Positions 43,567-56,564 of a stretch of 64,000 nucleotides of DNA are shown here, piece by piece. Within the stretch, counting starts at the first letter, position 1. The number at the start of each line of letters is the position of its first letter. The notes under the pieces are model-generated. The model made no database searches. It worked only from the letters and a program-made list of their open reading frames with translations, and was not told the origin of the DNA. The translations under genes and the position numbers were made by a program. Origin of the DNA: Podocnemis expansa (taxonomy: Eukaryota; Chordata; Testudines; Podocnemididae); NCBI GenBank assembly GCA_007922195.1, contig ML682128.1:414692-478691 (forward strand), in the 5' to 3' direction.

Positions 43567-44856
43567 CAATACCTAGGCTACCTTCCCAAAGAAATAACCT
43601 TTATGTTTTTAGATTTTGTTCTCTGTAATTGGTAACATCAGTGTTCTTATACAACACTCAAATGTTTGAAGATTTGGACTGAGAGACACATTGACAGAGC
43701 CAGTATGTGGTTTCACAGCACCTGCTGTCATTCTAGGCTAACTTTTACCCTTTTCTATCTTGGCACACAAGATTTGGTAGGAAGATAGATTATATGATAT
43801 GACTCTCCATAGCAGTCAAGACCACACTAGGAGCAATGGCTGGCTAATCTGAGAAGGGGGTGTGATATGCTGCATAGAGTGTATTTCCAATCTATTCTAT
43901 AGCCAACAATAAAGAACAAGCCTAAGGATCATCAAAGTGTATTCTGCAGTGTTTTTCCACTGCCCGGCCAGGAGGATAGCTGAAGCAGAAGATGCACTGG
44001 TTCCTCTTTGAGCACTGCCCATATCAGGATTTGGCTCTAAGATCACAGCTAACAAACCTTTCATGTTTGTAGGGCCAGCTCTAATATATTTTATGCATGG
44101 GCTAGTTTAGCAGGTGGTGGGATGTTGCTCCCCTAAACTGCAAACATTGGCAGAGTGTCAGCTAGTGATGGTCCCTGCCACAGGCCAGAAGAGCCCACCA
44201 TCTCTGATGGATGGCAGATAGCGAAGTAGAGCCTCTGGGTAGTGGACAGAGTGTGAGGAGGAGGGGATGACCCTGAGAGGCTGCAGATCCCATTGCAGCC
44301 GAAGGAGGCTGGAGGATTTGTAGCTGTTCCCACTGTGAGCTGCCACACCCCATGATCTATAGCTGTTGGGCCCCTGGAGCATTGGTCCTGCAGTTGCTCC
44401 AGGAACCATAGATTAGCAGTGCTGCTCTGCTACCACCTGGACAACACCATAACAGCCAGGCATGGCCCAAGCAACTACCTCGGGCAGCACTGGTGGCCCT
44501 CAAACTGGTCCGTCATTCCCATGCAGGGGCTTCCTATGAGGTGCATCAAGGTGCTGGGTGGCTGACCGGGGCAGGGTTGCCAGATGACAAGATCAAGGCA
44601 CTCAGTGGGCTGATGAGATGGAAGAATTTGAGGGTGGGGCTGAGGAAGCTTGTTGTTGCATTCTCCCCGTGGTTAAAGTATAATTTGACAGGCCCCAGAA
44701 CCCTCCTAAATTTCTGCCCCCCCCCCCACGCCAGTCCGGGCCCCCTTCCTGCAGGTTTGGGCCCCCTGCCTGCAGGTCCAGGCCCCCTTCACCCACCCCC
44801 AGCTACTGCTCCCCACACACCTACCACCCACCCCAGCTACTGCCCCCTCTTCGTGA
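43567..44856. other. Unique to weakly repetitive sequence
   Basis: A possible hAT-like end TAGGGCCAGCTCTAA lies at 44071, and CAGGGTTGCCAGATGAC at 44573 resembles the terminus of the element at 28696. No partners were found. A C-rich stretch lies at 44690-44850. No gene is recognised. Confidence 0.35.
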
Positions 44857-46291
44857 CTCATTGAATTAATTTGATGGCTGCCCCTCCCGGCCCATTACTT
44901 AGGTATGTAAAGAATGTAAGGGGAGCAGATGGCCCCCTCATCTTAACTAGATGGCCCCTTAAACTTAACTAGATGGCCATTGTCACCCCATTGTTTCCAT
45001 TGGGCTTGGCATAGGTGGGCACTGCCTAACTGCAAGGTCCTTTGTAATACTGAAGGCATGACTCACATTACCTTTGTTCACCACATTCCCTGTAATCAGG
45101 GAACTGGCGGGAAAAACAGCTTAAAAACCCTGAGTTTGGGGGGCTCAGGCAGGACAGTTCCTGACACCCTGCCTGGCCTGATCACTCAGACGCTGACCTC
45201 CTCCACTCACGAGTTCTTCCCTGAGTGTACCGCGTTTGAACTGCCAGCTGAGTAATGAGTCTCTCTCTCCTGCCTCTAATGCTGCTGCTGCTGCTGGTGG
45301 TGGTATTGGTAAGGTCCTGCCCCTGCAGCTGTCCCTAATAAAGTTGTTTCATTTTGTGCTGCTACTTTGACACTGCTCTCCCTTAGCTTCTCCAAGCCAA
45401 CGCCCCTAAGAGCAAGCTTGTTCATTTTCCTTTTTACTTATCTTAAATTACTGCCTTCTTTTTTTGCCGTTTAAGAAAGCTCTTGGGTCTTCAATTGTGT
45501 GTCACTGCCTTATATTGATTGCTATACCTCTCTTCTCTAGCTGTTTTAAGTACCATTGTAAGTTGCAACATTGTTTGTAAGTCTTAGAAGTATTAAGTTA
45601 GTGTATAACATTGTATCGCTTAGTTGTTACCATTAGAGCTGGTTTGCTAAGTACTTTTTACCCTTCTCCCCTGTGATTCCCCTGTACCAAATAAATTGCT
45701 TCCTCAAATTTTCCCTGGTCCCTCTTTGCCTCTGCTTCCCCAGCCGTCACTTTCTCCACGGCTTCCCCCCTTTTTGCCTCAGCTTCCCCAGCTGCCGCTT
45801 TCTTCTGAGGCATCCCCCTGCCTCAGCTTCCCCAGCCGCCGCTTTCTCCGCGGCTTTCCCCGTCTTGCCTCAGCTTCCCTAGCCACTGCTTCTCTCCTCC
45901 GCGGCACCCCCTTTGCCTCAGCTTCCCCAGCCACTTTTCCCCACGATTCCTCTCTTTAAACTTCTGCCCCCCTCCGCTTGCTGTCACCAACCCTAACCCC
46001 TTCTTGTCCCTCCATAGTGTTGAGGCACCTTCTAAGTCACTGTAAGTTAGTTAAGCTAGCAGAGGGCCCCCATTGCCTCCCAACTCATCGCACCCCATGA
46101 AGTTGAGCACCTCCTGAAGAACCCCCATTGCAGAAACACTGTGACAAGCTTCACACATACACACCACACGCACACACCATAGCTCACCTTGCACCTACAC
46201 CCATTTTTACAATAAAAGTTACCCCATACTCCACTGGTGCAGTAATTGCCCCCCAAGGTCCCCAAATTTTCAAACCTGCTGGCAGGGTCAC
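44857..46291 (+). mobile_element. LTR-like element, plus copy (probable solo LTR)
   Basis: It aligns along its length with the inverted copy at 5735-7281: TGATGGCTGCCCCTCCC at the start, GGGCTTGGCATAGGTGGGCA, a CTG run at 45280-45297, AATAAA at 45337-45342, CTTAGCTTCTCCAAGCCAA, and GCAGTAATTGCCCCCCAAG near the end. A second AATAAA is at 46211. The pyrimidine-rich array at 45715-45940 matches the VNTR of the other copy. The sequence has the texture of an LTR with promoter and poly(A) signal, without any viral coding region. Confidence 0.5.
45715..45940. repeat. Pyrimidine-rich VNTR-like array
   Basis: Repeated GCCTCAGCTTCCCCAG and CCGCTTTCT words occur in units of about 50-60 bp, with CCGCGGC within some units. 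Confidence 0.6.
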
Positions 46292-47239
46292 CCCCCAAAC
46301 ACCTGCCCCACCACCCCAGGTACTGCCCCTGGCCCCCATCTCACCACTGGTCCCCCTGAATCTTTTGCCAACTCCCTCCCAAAGCCCCTGCCATGCCACA
46401 CCTGTATGAAAATGTTAAATAGTGAGGAGTGGGCCACAGCTGCATTACAGGATATGTTATGGGGTTACATTGGATAAGCAGTAACTTTAAGCTCCTAATA
46501 AGTTTTCCTTAGGATAGGAGTTTTATTATGTTTTAACCTTGTGCAATTTATTAGAGCATTGCTTAGTATAAGGCTTCTCTTTGTTTTCTGGACATTTGGA
46601 TAATGCCTGCATTTCACAAAGATACTTTTCCTTCCCTTGTTTCCTTGCCCTCATGATCATTTTCTTGCTTATTATCACCTGTCCTTGTCCCTCGCTCCCT
46701 CCCAGTTTTTGTGATGTTATGTGCCCCAAGACCTACCGATTCAGCATTTGAACAGAAGTAAATGATAGAACGCTTGTGCAGATTGGATATGATCAGTAAA
46801 TGGTAAACAAAGGCATGGATAATTATATGCATTACATGCACATTAATATTCATTGTGTAAGTACTAATGTAACCAAATAAGGGTCTTTGGAATAATGTCA
46901 ATCATGTCTGTATTATCATACTGCTTTGGATGAAAGGAGTTGGTAAACAACCCCACTTAGCTCACTCGAGACGTTGAGGTAATGAGCAGTGGGTAATAAA
47001 GGGCTCCATTTGACCCAATCCAGCTTCATGACAACCTGTTTGCTTCTTCTTCCAATAGTGCCATCATCCCCCGCTGTCCTGGGCCAACCCCCTCCCCTTT
47101 CCCTGCTGGGCCAGCTCACCTCTGCTGGAACCACCCCCCTCCCAGCCTCCTTACCTGTCTGCCATGTGGAACAGCCCAGGCCCAGGCTGAAGCTTCCACC
47201 CGGAGCCTGCTGTGACTGAACATGCTCAGTCAGAGCAGT
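46292..47239. other. Unique sequence with C-rich start
   Basis: No gene or repeat is recognised. Confidence 0.35.
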
Positions 47240-47540
47240 CTCAGGGTGGGAGATTTAAAATCTCCCATCCTGATGCAGCTCCCTGTTCTGCCAGAATGTT
47301 GTTCTGGGGCCTACTATTTTTAGGGGTTCAGCATTCAGAGGGCCTCTAAAAATAGGAAATGGAACCAGAATGCTGCATTCTGGTGCCCACTGTTTTTAAC
47401 TGGTGGGCTCTGGAGTGCAGCATTCCAGCTCCATTTTCTATTTTTAGGAGGCCTGAAACACTGACCACCTAAAAATAGTAAGCCCCGGAACTCTGTTCCA
47501 GTGCATTACAGCTTACTTTAACCCCTGCACTCTCCTGGTC
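47240..47540. repeat. Repeat sharing a module with the hAT element at 52978
   Basis: Alternating CTATTTTTAGGGG and CCTAAAAATAG words with CCAGAATG and GTTCTGG words, ending ACTTTAACCCCTGC, are found in the same arrangement at 53780-53935 inside the hAT element. No hAT termini are seen here. Confidence 0.55.
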
Positions 47541-49429
47541 CCTCTAGCATCTCACTGGCCCTGGGTCCTGCTGAGGTGAGGACTTGCTCCCACCCTATGA
47601 GGCCCTGCTTTCTGCAGGATGCGTGGCAGTGCAGGGAGAACAGGCTGCATGATCAGCAGCCCCTTGCCTGATTTCCCATTTGATCAGGCTGAGGAGATGA
47701 TGGCTGAGGGATGATGCAGGAGGGGGGTCAACATCCAATTGTATAAGTTTATAGGGGGACACAATTTAAAAGTTCAGCCACCCCTTGAACAGCTCCAGTC
47801 ATGTCCCACCACCTCCCTCAGCAGCCCCTGTCTGCTGCACCTGCTGTTGCACCTATCTCTCCCCATGGGGTGCAGCTTGCAACACAGTTCACTTGCCTTG
47901 CAAGGTCACTTGATTGGCCAGCTGTATGTAGGGAGGGGTCTGGTGGCATTCTGTGCCCAAGTGGTGCTGTCGCTGAGTCAACAGGAAACCTACACATAGG
48001 AGTAGGGCAGACCCTGGATTTTGGGTGGTTTCTAATTCCATCTGTGACTTCCAAGGCCCCACAGACTGGGTGTTTCTGTGCATTAGCCACCCTGTGGTCC
48101 TGGTTAACCCCCTACCAACATATTGGGTCCCTGTACAAGACCCAAACAAACATGAAGGCAGGTATTGGGTTCTAGAGACCAGTGGTGATCCCACAGTGGT
48201 CCCAGCCCTGCAAGTCTTGGGCAGGCACAGAATTTCTCCTCCCCCACGTGCAGCCTCATTGGCCTGGCTGGTGCTGCCTGACCAAATCTAGCAGCCAAAG
48301 TATATCCATGGCTTTATATAGCATCATGGGCATGGACAGTGCAGAAGGCCATGTAACATGGTGGTATCCCAGGCCAATTAATCGTGAGGACAAGTAGGTA
48401 AGAAGGGCAGGAGGAAATTTTTACTCTTTCTGTGGTTTTAAAACACAGCTTTTCATGAAAGCTCACCATCAGCCTTCATCCTCAGGGAGCCCTACCAAAC
48501 CTGTGGTGCTTCTCCCTGGTTTATGCCAGGAAGTAAAACGTTGCTTGGAAGCTCGATGCCCTAAGTATACATCAAGCCTATTCAGTTTCAGCAGTGTGTG
48601 TGAATGAGAACAGCAGTGATTTTCCTGTATCTTGGCTATATCTTCTTAAAGGCAGCCTTAACCTAAGCTCTGAATCGTCCCTTCTCCCATAGTTTTGAAG
48701 ATGCTAACAGTTCTTGCATGCTCAAATCAGGGATTCAAAGATCCATACAGCTTTCTGTGTGCCAAGTTCTGGGGCAGACATTTAGAGACAGTGTTCAAAC
48801 TGGATCCCTGTGAGCTTTTAAAAATTAATAAAACTCTTATTACATGGGAGATCAGCTAAGGCATCTTATGAAAGGACCTTCCGAGGTCAAATAGCATTGT
48901 ATAAATTCTGTTATCAGTGCAGTGCTGTAAGAAAAATGTGTCAGTCTGCCAGTTGTAGGAGGATTATAATTTCCATCTATGGGAGTGTAGCTATATTTTA
49001 AATAAGGGATAATTTGTGTGTGCATGTACACACACAAATAAACAGTTATATACAATTTCTTGCTGCATCTGTTTTTATATACCTAGCTTGAACTTTCAGC
49101 CTTCAACAGTGTTGTGAAAAATATAAAAGCATTAAACCTTTGAACTACTGGTGTTATGGTGATTCACAGTTCTCTTTGAGAATAATGAAAGCAAATCATA
49201 TACTACAAGTTGAGGAAAGATTTAATATAAGACTCGATACGTTCAGTTGGACTTGACATCACTCATATATTTGTTTCTATAGTAGAAGTGATTCATAATA
49301 CAAATGCCTTTATCTATTTCCATCTCTCTTTGCCACAATAGTCCAAGTAATTAACCAAGTGAAGAGGCTGTCAATTAAACACTGATACTAATCTAGGCAT
49401 AAAAGCTCCCTTAAGAAACACTGATTTGG
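47541..49429. other. Unique sequence, GC-richer at first
   Basis: Positions 47700-48390 are GC-richer and contain overlapping open stretches on both strands with no domain I know. I see no termini, so I leave the segment unassigned. Confidence 0.35.
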
Positions 49430-49720
49430 ACATATTTTACAGCACCATTAACATTGACTTCATTCAGCTCAATTCTCATAGAATTGAGTGCTCCAAATAT
49501 TTGTGTGTCAGCCAGGCAACATTTGTTACATGAATGGCTCTTGCTACAGATAGAGCCCATGCAAAGAATGCTTGAAGAATATGATGCCTATTGTGCAGCC
49601 AAGGCTTGTTTATCAGGGAATGGATGTTACATCATTAATTAATGCCAACATCTTTAATGATAAGATTGTCAAGGACAATTAGGAAGATGATTATAAGTGT
49701 CCTTGGAAACGAGAATGCAG
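49430..49720. other. Candidate conserved non-coding element
   Basis: The stretch is free of repeat words and holds homeodomain-type cores (ATCATTAATTAATGCC) near CAGCCAAGGCTTG and GATAAGATTG. Its texture is that of vertebrate developmental enhancers. A 62-codon open stretch at 49454-49642 lies inside but has no splice context. There is no direct proof. Confidence 0.35.
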
Positions 49721-49964
49721 CACTGATTTTAGTTTATTTTAGTAAGTGTATCTTAAAGGTCAGTTTCTTTGAAGTGCAAAGACTTAAGCATTCCTTGTAA
49801 ATAATTTTGCCATTATATATTAATTTTATGGAAAAAACATTTTTCTAAACTATCTGTGCAGCAAATGAAAATTAATGTGAAACCCTTGTTAAGAAATTAA
49901 GGCAACATATTTCAGACAATGAGAAATATCTAGCTAATGTTGTGTCTTCAATAACTAGTGTGGC

Positions 49965-50043
49965 TTTTCTCTTATGGGTTGATCCAAAGCCCACTGAAGT
50001 CAATGAAAAGACTCTTGTTGACGTCATTGGCTTTTGAATTAGA
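49965..50043. repeat. Palindromic dispersed repeat remnant
   Basis: TGATCCAAAGCCCACTGAAG, TCAATG and then TTGACGTCATTGGCTTTTG fold back on each other. This short palindromic repeat type is common in sauropsid DNA, from memory. Confidence 0.45.
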
Positions 50044-50194
50044 CATTTGTTCACTCAGACAAATAAATGGAGCCTTCTCATTTAATCCACCATCCACTAA
50101 TGCTTTCCCCCTTTTCTTGCCGTGATTTTCCAGCCCCTCAACCCCAACTGAAGAGGCTTAATATACTAGAACATTGTTTTCAGCCTGCAAGAGA

Positions 50195-50440
50195 ATAGGG
50201 CTCTGGACAGAGCCAAGTGCATTGGATTCTATTCCCAATCTTGACATTAACCTGTTGTGTGATTTTGGGTGAATCGCTCCACTTCCGTGTGCTGTTTTTC
50301 TCCTCAAACCACTGGTCTAACTTGTCTATTTAGGCAGTAAACTGTTCAGGGCAGGGACCGTCTCCCTCTATCTGCAGGAAGTCCAGTGGGTTATGGCCTA
50401 TAACCACTAAATGTGTTAAAATAGTAGTAATACTGATAAT
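50195..50440 (+). repeat. MIR-like SINE
   Basis: CTATTCCCAATCTTGACATT, TGTGTGATTTTGGGTGAATC and CAGTAAACTGTTCAGGGCAG follow the MIR order, then CAGGGACCGTCTC and a degraded tail. Confidence 0.6.
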
Positions 50441-51837
50441 ACATGGTGACCTTGAAAGCCACTTAAACAGAAGCAGACTCTAACCTTTTCACTTAGCAGA
50501 ACAAACCAAATCTCAGATCGTTAAGGGAGAAGTCCAGAACAGCATGAGAATAAGATTGGATCCATATACAAAAGATCCACTGTTATTTTGTTTTCATAGT
50601 TCATTATCTCAACTTGGAACAGTACACTCTCTTTCCGGGCATTATCCTCCTAAATATAAACACATGCACTAGGACATAGCTGTCAGTTCCTAAGCTGTTG
50701 TTAAGTTCTATGCTGTTGTTTCTACTTCTGTTTTTGACAGGTGATGTCCAGTCATGCATTCAAGAGAGCCCAGAAAACTGAGAGCTGAGAGCTTGTCCCA
50801 TTCTTTCAATTTGTTTACCAAACACCCCATTTCACAGGGGACCATGGAGTAATGGTGCTTTAGTTTTGGAAACTGGCTCCTTTGCAAGAATGTGAAAAGC
50901 TGTAAAAAGCTGAAAGCCACTGATTTAAATGTTAAAGAAACAAACATACCATGTCCCCCAAACAATAGACTATGTTCTAAGTCTTCCTTTCATTCTCTAA
51001 TGCAACAGATGGATTCACTTCTACTCTTCATCTATACCATCTAAGCTATTTTTTAGATAGGAAAATGTTATAGAGTAGCGCTTGAGTATGGACTCAAAGG
51101 AGAATCCATAGCTAGAAGCAATAGCAAGGGTTTGAAAGTCCAAATTAGGAGCATTATATTTACAAAAATACATTAAATTATCTCAAGACAGTGTGGTTCA
51201 TGGGAGGTCACTTTTTGTATTTATTTTTAATTTGATATTTAAATGCTTAAGAAATTTCCTTATCTCACCTCCAAGCTAAATTCTTTGAAGGCTGCTTGGT
51301 GGTCTACTTGAAAGGGGTTGATTCTCAGCCTAATTTTTAAAAGTTAAGTGTTCATGTCCCAACATACACCATCACAGCTGGCATTATGTGACACCTTTGA
51401 TCAGCTACCTCAGATTGAATGGTACTTTAAAAAGTGAACTATCCTTTCTGTCCTCCAAATTGCCTCTCAGTCTTGGTAGGGGCAGAGTGAAAGAAAAAGC
51501 CTGGGCTGTCACTCCCACACTCTACCTTTTCTTGAGATAAAGAGATCTGTGTGACCTGAAGAAGAGTTCTATGTGTCAGTATCTCAAAACTTATATCTCT
51601 CATGAACAGAAGCTGGTCCAAAAAAAGATATCACCCGACCCACTTTGTCTCTCTAATAAGTCTACAGGTCTGTCAAGACAGCAGCTTTCACTAACAACAA
51701 GGTCTGGTCAACACCTAAAATGCAGGGTCACCTAAATGTATAGACATCCCTGAGGGGCACAGGTGAGCCAGCCTAAGTCCTGACATAGCCACTGCTAGAT
51801 CAAAGGAAGAATTCATCCTTTGACCTAGCTACAATTT
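50441..51837. other. Unique AT-rich sequence
   Basis: No feature is recognised. Confidence 0.4.
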
Positions 51838-52910
51838 ACATAAGAACAGTCATACTAGGTCACACCAATAGTCCATCTAGCCTAGTATCCTGACATCTCA
51901 AGTGGCACCAGGTGCTTCGGAGGGAATGAACAATGATCTATTCCCTGTCATCCATTCCCAACTTCTGGCAGTCAAAAGCTAGGGTCACCCATAGCATGTG
52001 GCTTCCTCCCTGATCATCTTAGCTAATAATCTATTAGCTATTCTCCATGAATTTATCTGGGTTTTTCTGTTTTGTTTCGGGTTTGTTTTAGTTTTCTTGT
52101 AACCTGTTTATAGTTTTGAGCTCCGCAACATCCTCTGGTAACAAGTTCCACAGTTTGATTGCACATTGTGTCAAGAAATTCTTCCTTTTGTTTGCTTTAA
52201 ACCTACTACCTATTAATTTCATTTGGTGGTCTCTAATTTTTGTGTTATGTGAAAGAGTAAATAACACTTTGAAATTTCCTTGCTCTACACCATTTATGAT
52301 TTTAGAGACTTCTATCATTTCCCCCTTAGTAGTCTCTTTTCCAAACTGAAACATATTGGTATTTTTAATCTCTCCTCATATAAAAGTTTTCCATACCCTT
52401 AATAATTTTCTGTTGTCCTTCTCTATATGTTTTACAGTTCCAATACATCTTTTTTTTTTTGAGCTGGAATGACAAGTATTCAAAGTTTGGGTATACTATG
52501 GATTTATATAGAGGCATTATGATATTTACTGTCATATTATTTATCCCTTTCCTAACTCTCTTAGCTTTTTTTTTTCCCAACCAATTTTTTTCTGAGAACG
52601 ATCCACAGTGACTCCAATATCACTTCATTGACTGGTAACATTGCTAATTTAGAGCCCATCATTTTGTAAGTATAGATGGAATTATGTTTTTCAATGTGCA
52701 TTACTTTGTGTTTGTCAGCTCTGAATTTCATCTGTCATTTTGTCGCCCAATCACCCAGCTTTTTGGAATCCCTTTGTAAGGCTTCACCGTCTCTTTTGAG
52801 TAATTTTGTATCATCTGCAAATTTTGCCTCCTCACTATTTACCCCTTTTCTGGATCATTTATGAATCTGTGCAACAACTCTGGTCCAAGTAAAGAGCCTT
52901 GAAAGGTGTC
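51838..52910 (-). mobile_element. CR1-group LINE, 3' half
   Basis: It begins TACATAAGAACAGTCATACT (the 3' end) and continues through CTAGCCTAGTATCCTGACAT, GTGCTTCGGAGGGAATGAAC and TTAATTTCATTTGGTGGTCT, the same order as 10644-11600. On the minus strand a degraded C-terminal RT part can be sensed: ITQCAIKLWNLLPEDVAE near 52140-52200 in one frame. The 5' half is missing. Confidence 0.75.
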
Positions 52911-52977
52911 AAGGGGGTGGATTTACTAAAACAATGGATGAACCCATCCCCCCTATCACAGTAGGAAGGGTCTATAC

Positions 52978-54075
52978 CAGTGGTTCCCAACCTTTTCTCT
53001 GCCATGGCATACCCTGAGACCTTCAAATTTTTCAAGGCACACCACCATTAAAAAACTCATCAATATTCAAATTAACTTAAATTACTTATGAATATTCATG
53101 AGCCATGGCACAGTGTTTCAGAAATGCTGTTATGTGCAGTAGTAGGGGTAGCAGAGCATGGGTGGCAGAACAGCAGATGTCAGCAGTTGTGTGCAGTGGC
53201 AGGAGTGAGTCTGGAAAGCAAAGCAGGGAAGGGGTGGCAAAAAGAGGACAAGGGCAGCCATGTGGGGAACAGCACAAGGGTGGCAAGAGAGGAAAGGAGA
53301 ACAAGAGTAGCTTTGTGGGGGGGGACAGGGGGAACCGGGGAGTGGGAAGGTAGGGCAGGGGAGCATTGCACAGCACCCATTTCGCCCTTCTCTACAGTGG
53401 CTCCCTGCCACCCAGGGCAAATCCTCACCCCACTGCTGCTCCCTCCCACCCCAGTGGGTCCCGTCCTTCCCTCCCCCAGCCCCCTGCTGCCTGTGATGGA
53501 CCCTCCAGCCCCCAGCTACACCCCCACACACAGCCAGCCCACCCCCCAGGTACACATACCACCAAGCAACCAGCCACTCCACAACCCCCACCACACACCT
53601 TCTGCTACACATACACACCTGCCCCACACAACCCCCCCGCAGCGCCCCCCCCAAAGCCCTTACTGGGCTGTTTGTAACCTGGCTGACACAAGCTGCTCCA
53701 CCCTGAAGGGGAAGATTTACACACTCCCAGCCTCCCCCAACACTCTGCTGGCTGGCTTAAGGTGGAGCCACCTGACCAGTGCATTTCGGCTGCTCCTGTT
53801 ATTTTTAGGGGACCCCTGGAACTCCCTGTTCTAGTGCCTTCCTCTATTTTTAGGGGGCCAGAATGTTGCCTGCCTAAAAATAGGGGGGCCTGGAACTGTG
53901 TTCTGGTGCTTTCCCTCTTTCTTTAACCCCTGCCTTTTCCCAGCCCTGCACATCCCAGGTGGCTGGGCTGAGCAGGGAGGGAACTTTAACTCTAGGTCTT
54001 GGGCATGCTCATGGTGCACTTTGGGTGTTCCCGCGGCACACCAGTGTGCCCTGGCACACTGGTTGGGAACCACTG
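52978..54075. mobile_element. Non-autonomous hAT element with perfect 8-bp duplication
   Basis: It starts CAGTGGTTCCCAACCTTTTC and ends GGTTGGGAACCACTG. GTCTATAC stands at both sides (52970-52977 and 54076-54083) without a mismatch, so the insertion is comparatively young. The interior is GC-rich at 53170-53660, with long open frames of low complexity (P, T, H-rich) and no transposase. The segment 53780-53935 shares a module with 47240-47540. Confidence 0.92.
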
Positions 54076-54149
54076 GTCTATACTACAGCAGCACTGCACC
54101 TGTTCCACTGTAGCAATTGTAATGCAAGCATACACAAAATTCCCCTTAA

Positions 54150-54197
54150 CAACAAGAAAAGAAAAGAAAAGAAAAGAAAAGAAAAGAAAAGAAAAAA
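54150..54197. repeat. (GAAAA)n microsatellite
   Basis: About eight GAAAA units. Confidence 0.95.
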
Positions 54198-56214
54198 TAA
54201 CCCTTCTGATTACTATCTTAGTTAAGTCCATCACATATTATGAGCCAAATTTGCTGCTAGTATAAATGGATGGAGTTTTATTGGCTTCAATGGAGCATAA
54301 GCATAAGATTAAATACTTTTGTGAATAGAGATGAGATTATTCAATATGCACAAGACTAAGCACATATGGTCTGGTTGATTTTAAGGCATACATTTCCTAG
54401 CTATGCCTTTCCCACCAACAGGGGCTACTTCTGCATTAACAAACTTTTTAGCTCTATTTGCTCTACAATTTGCCTTAACTGGTTACAAAACTAGCCTTGG
54501 ATGTGTTTAGGAATGCAACAACTACACAGAAATGACAACCTGTGGGATAATAGACAGAGAAGTATCTTTGTCTGCTTATTAACTACTACATTCCTTTTAT
54601 TCTACTGGCAATCCCAGCTGAATAAATATAAATATTAACAGTTAATCAAGCCAAAAAATAAAGTTTGGTTTACACAGCATCTTTAACATACAGCATCAAA
54701 AACATGTTGCAATCAGTTACTTTCTGATTTTAGGAGCAACAGCACAAGGAAGCATGCTACTTTCAACAGTATAACTGCTGTAGTATTAGTCAGCCATGCA
54801 TCATGAGGAATTGCAAAGAAATCACAGTTCTGATTGCGAGCTAATACAACTTTATTTTTCACAGTGTCTTCCATATAACCCAAGAGATCCTTATTTTGGC
54901 TCAGAAACTTTAACACAGAGCCTTTCTGATGTTGACAGATTCCATCTGCTCCCCTTTAATTAACATCTAGTATGTAAACCATCTAATACATGTAACACTG
55001 CATAACAAGGGATTAAGAAATAGAAGGTAACCCTTCATCATAAAACTTGTGTCATCCCCTAGGATTTCATTGCCAGCGTTCTGCAGTACCAGAATGAAAC
55101 AGAGGCTACATGCATGCAAGAGATGAGTAAAATGTTGATACTCACTATGATTTATAATAATAATTAGATATAAATAAATGAGGTCATGTCAAAAAAGACA
55201 GGCATAACAGCTTTCATAAATGGATACATATAGGCACTGTTCCAACTCATACACCAGCTGATCTAATGCAATTACAAGTAAATATGGGAAACTACCACTT
55301 TTATCCCCAGCTAATGGTAGATGGTTAAGAAGAAGAGGCACAATTCAATGCATGTTTTAAATGGAAAAGGCTAATTTGACCACATTTCTATAGGTGAAAG
55401 TATCCAGGCTACACTCTCTCTGCTGTCTAATCAAATGGGGGGGAGGGCAGAGTACAGATATACACAGTGCACTTTATAGAAAAGCCTTATAATGAGATTA
55501 AGATGTCAAAAGCAGAGGAGATAAAATACTCCTTTACAGTATAGTGGTAAAATTACAGGCATGAAATTCATGTGGCTAAGAGACTGGGATTGCCACCATT
55601 CAAGCCCAACAAAGTTATATGAAAGGTCAAGGCCATGATGTCTTTCTGCTAACAACTGAGCAGAACACAAACAATTGGAGATTTTCATCCACACATCTAT
55701 ATAACTAGATAGATTAACCATATACATAAAGGCTGTGATAGAACTTGCAGTACTCAGTAAAGGATAGAAAGATCAGAGACCATGTTAATAAGATATGAAA
55801 GATTCTAACAGAAAAAAATATTGATGAAACCACAGCAAACATTATTTGAAGCTTCTTAAATCATAGAAAGAGAGAGTAGGAGGGGATGTGAAAAGAGAGA
55901 GACAGACAGACAGAATGAGAGAGATCAACACCTCTGGTAAGTATTTGTTCAGCACTTGACTTTCATTAGAATGTGAGCTATGATTTGTTATGCAAGTTCA
56001 GAAGCCTATAATATTGTTTAAGTTGTATCAGTTGTTGCACTCTGTTTACTTTGAACTATCTGGAATGTCAGCCCTGGAAATTACATTCCAGTGGAAGTGC
56101 TGTCCTCTACTGACTTAGCACATCTCTCCAACAGAAGAGCAGAGATAGTTCATTTTAGTCACCAATTTCTTTCTACCACTCTTCCGCCTCTACTCTTTGC
56201 TTCTCCTTTCTTGG
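54198..56214. other. Unique AT-rich sequence
   Basis: No gene is recognised. A GA/GACA-rich stretch lies at 55866-55925. Confidence 0.4.
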
Positions 56215-56510
56215 GCCCTCACTCAAGCAAGTACTTAAGCAAGTGCTTATGGCCATCCCTATTTAGTAAAGCACTTAAGCTCTTGCTCACTTTTAAGCAC
56301 CTGTTTCAGTATTATTGAGCTTAATAGGACTGAATCACAAGCTTAATGTTAAGAGTACAGATGCTTTCCTGTAGCTGGGCCTAACTGCAGTAGGACAACA
56401 ACAGAGCTGCACTTCTAAGAGTCCAGTGAAGTCAATCAGACTACTCACATAAGCCAAATTAAGCACATGGCTACCTGCTTGTAGGATTAGGTAACAAAAA
56501 TGTATAAGAT
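56215..56510. repeat. Old palindromic dispersed repeat
   Basis: AAGTACTTAAGCAAGTGCTTA, AAAGCACTTAAGCTCTTGCT and TAAGCACATGGCTACCTGCT carry the AAGCACTTAAG-type inverted words seen in degraded form at 1845-1975. Confidence 0.45.
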
Positions 56511-56564
56511 TTTGAATAAATGATAAAAACAAAAGACCATAAAGACCCCAGAAAAGACAACATT

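Noticed and set aside
47801..48298. Overlapping frames of 88-124 codons
   Set aside because: Present on both strands, without domains; region more likely an unrecognised repeat.
53088..53834. A 248-codon frame
   Set aside because: Inside the hAT element; P/T/H-rich low complexity, with competing frames on the other strand.
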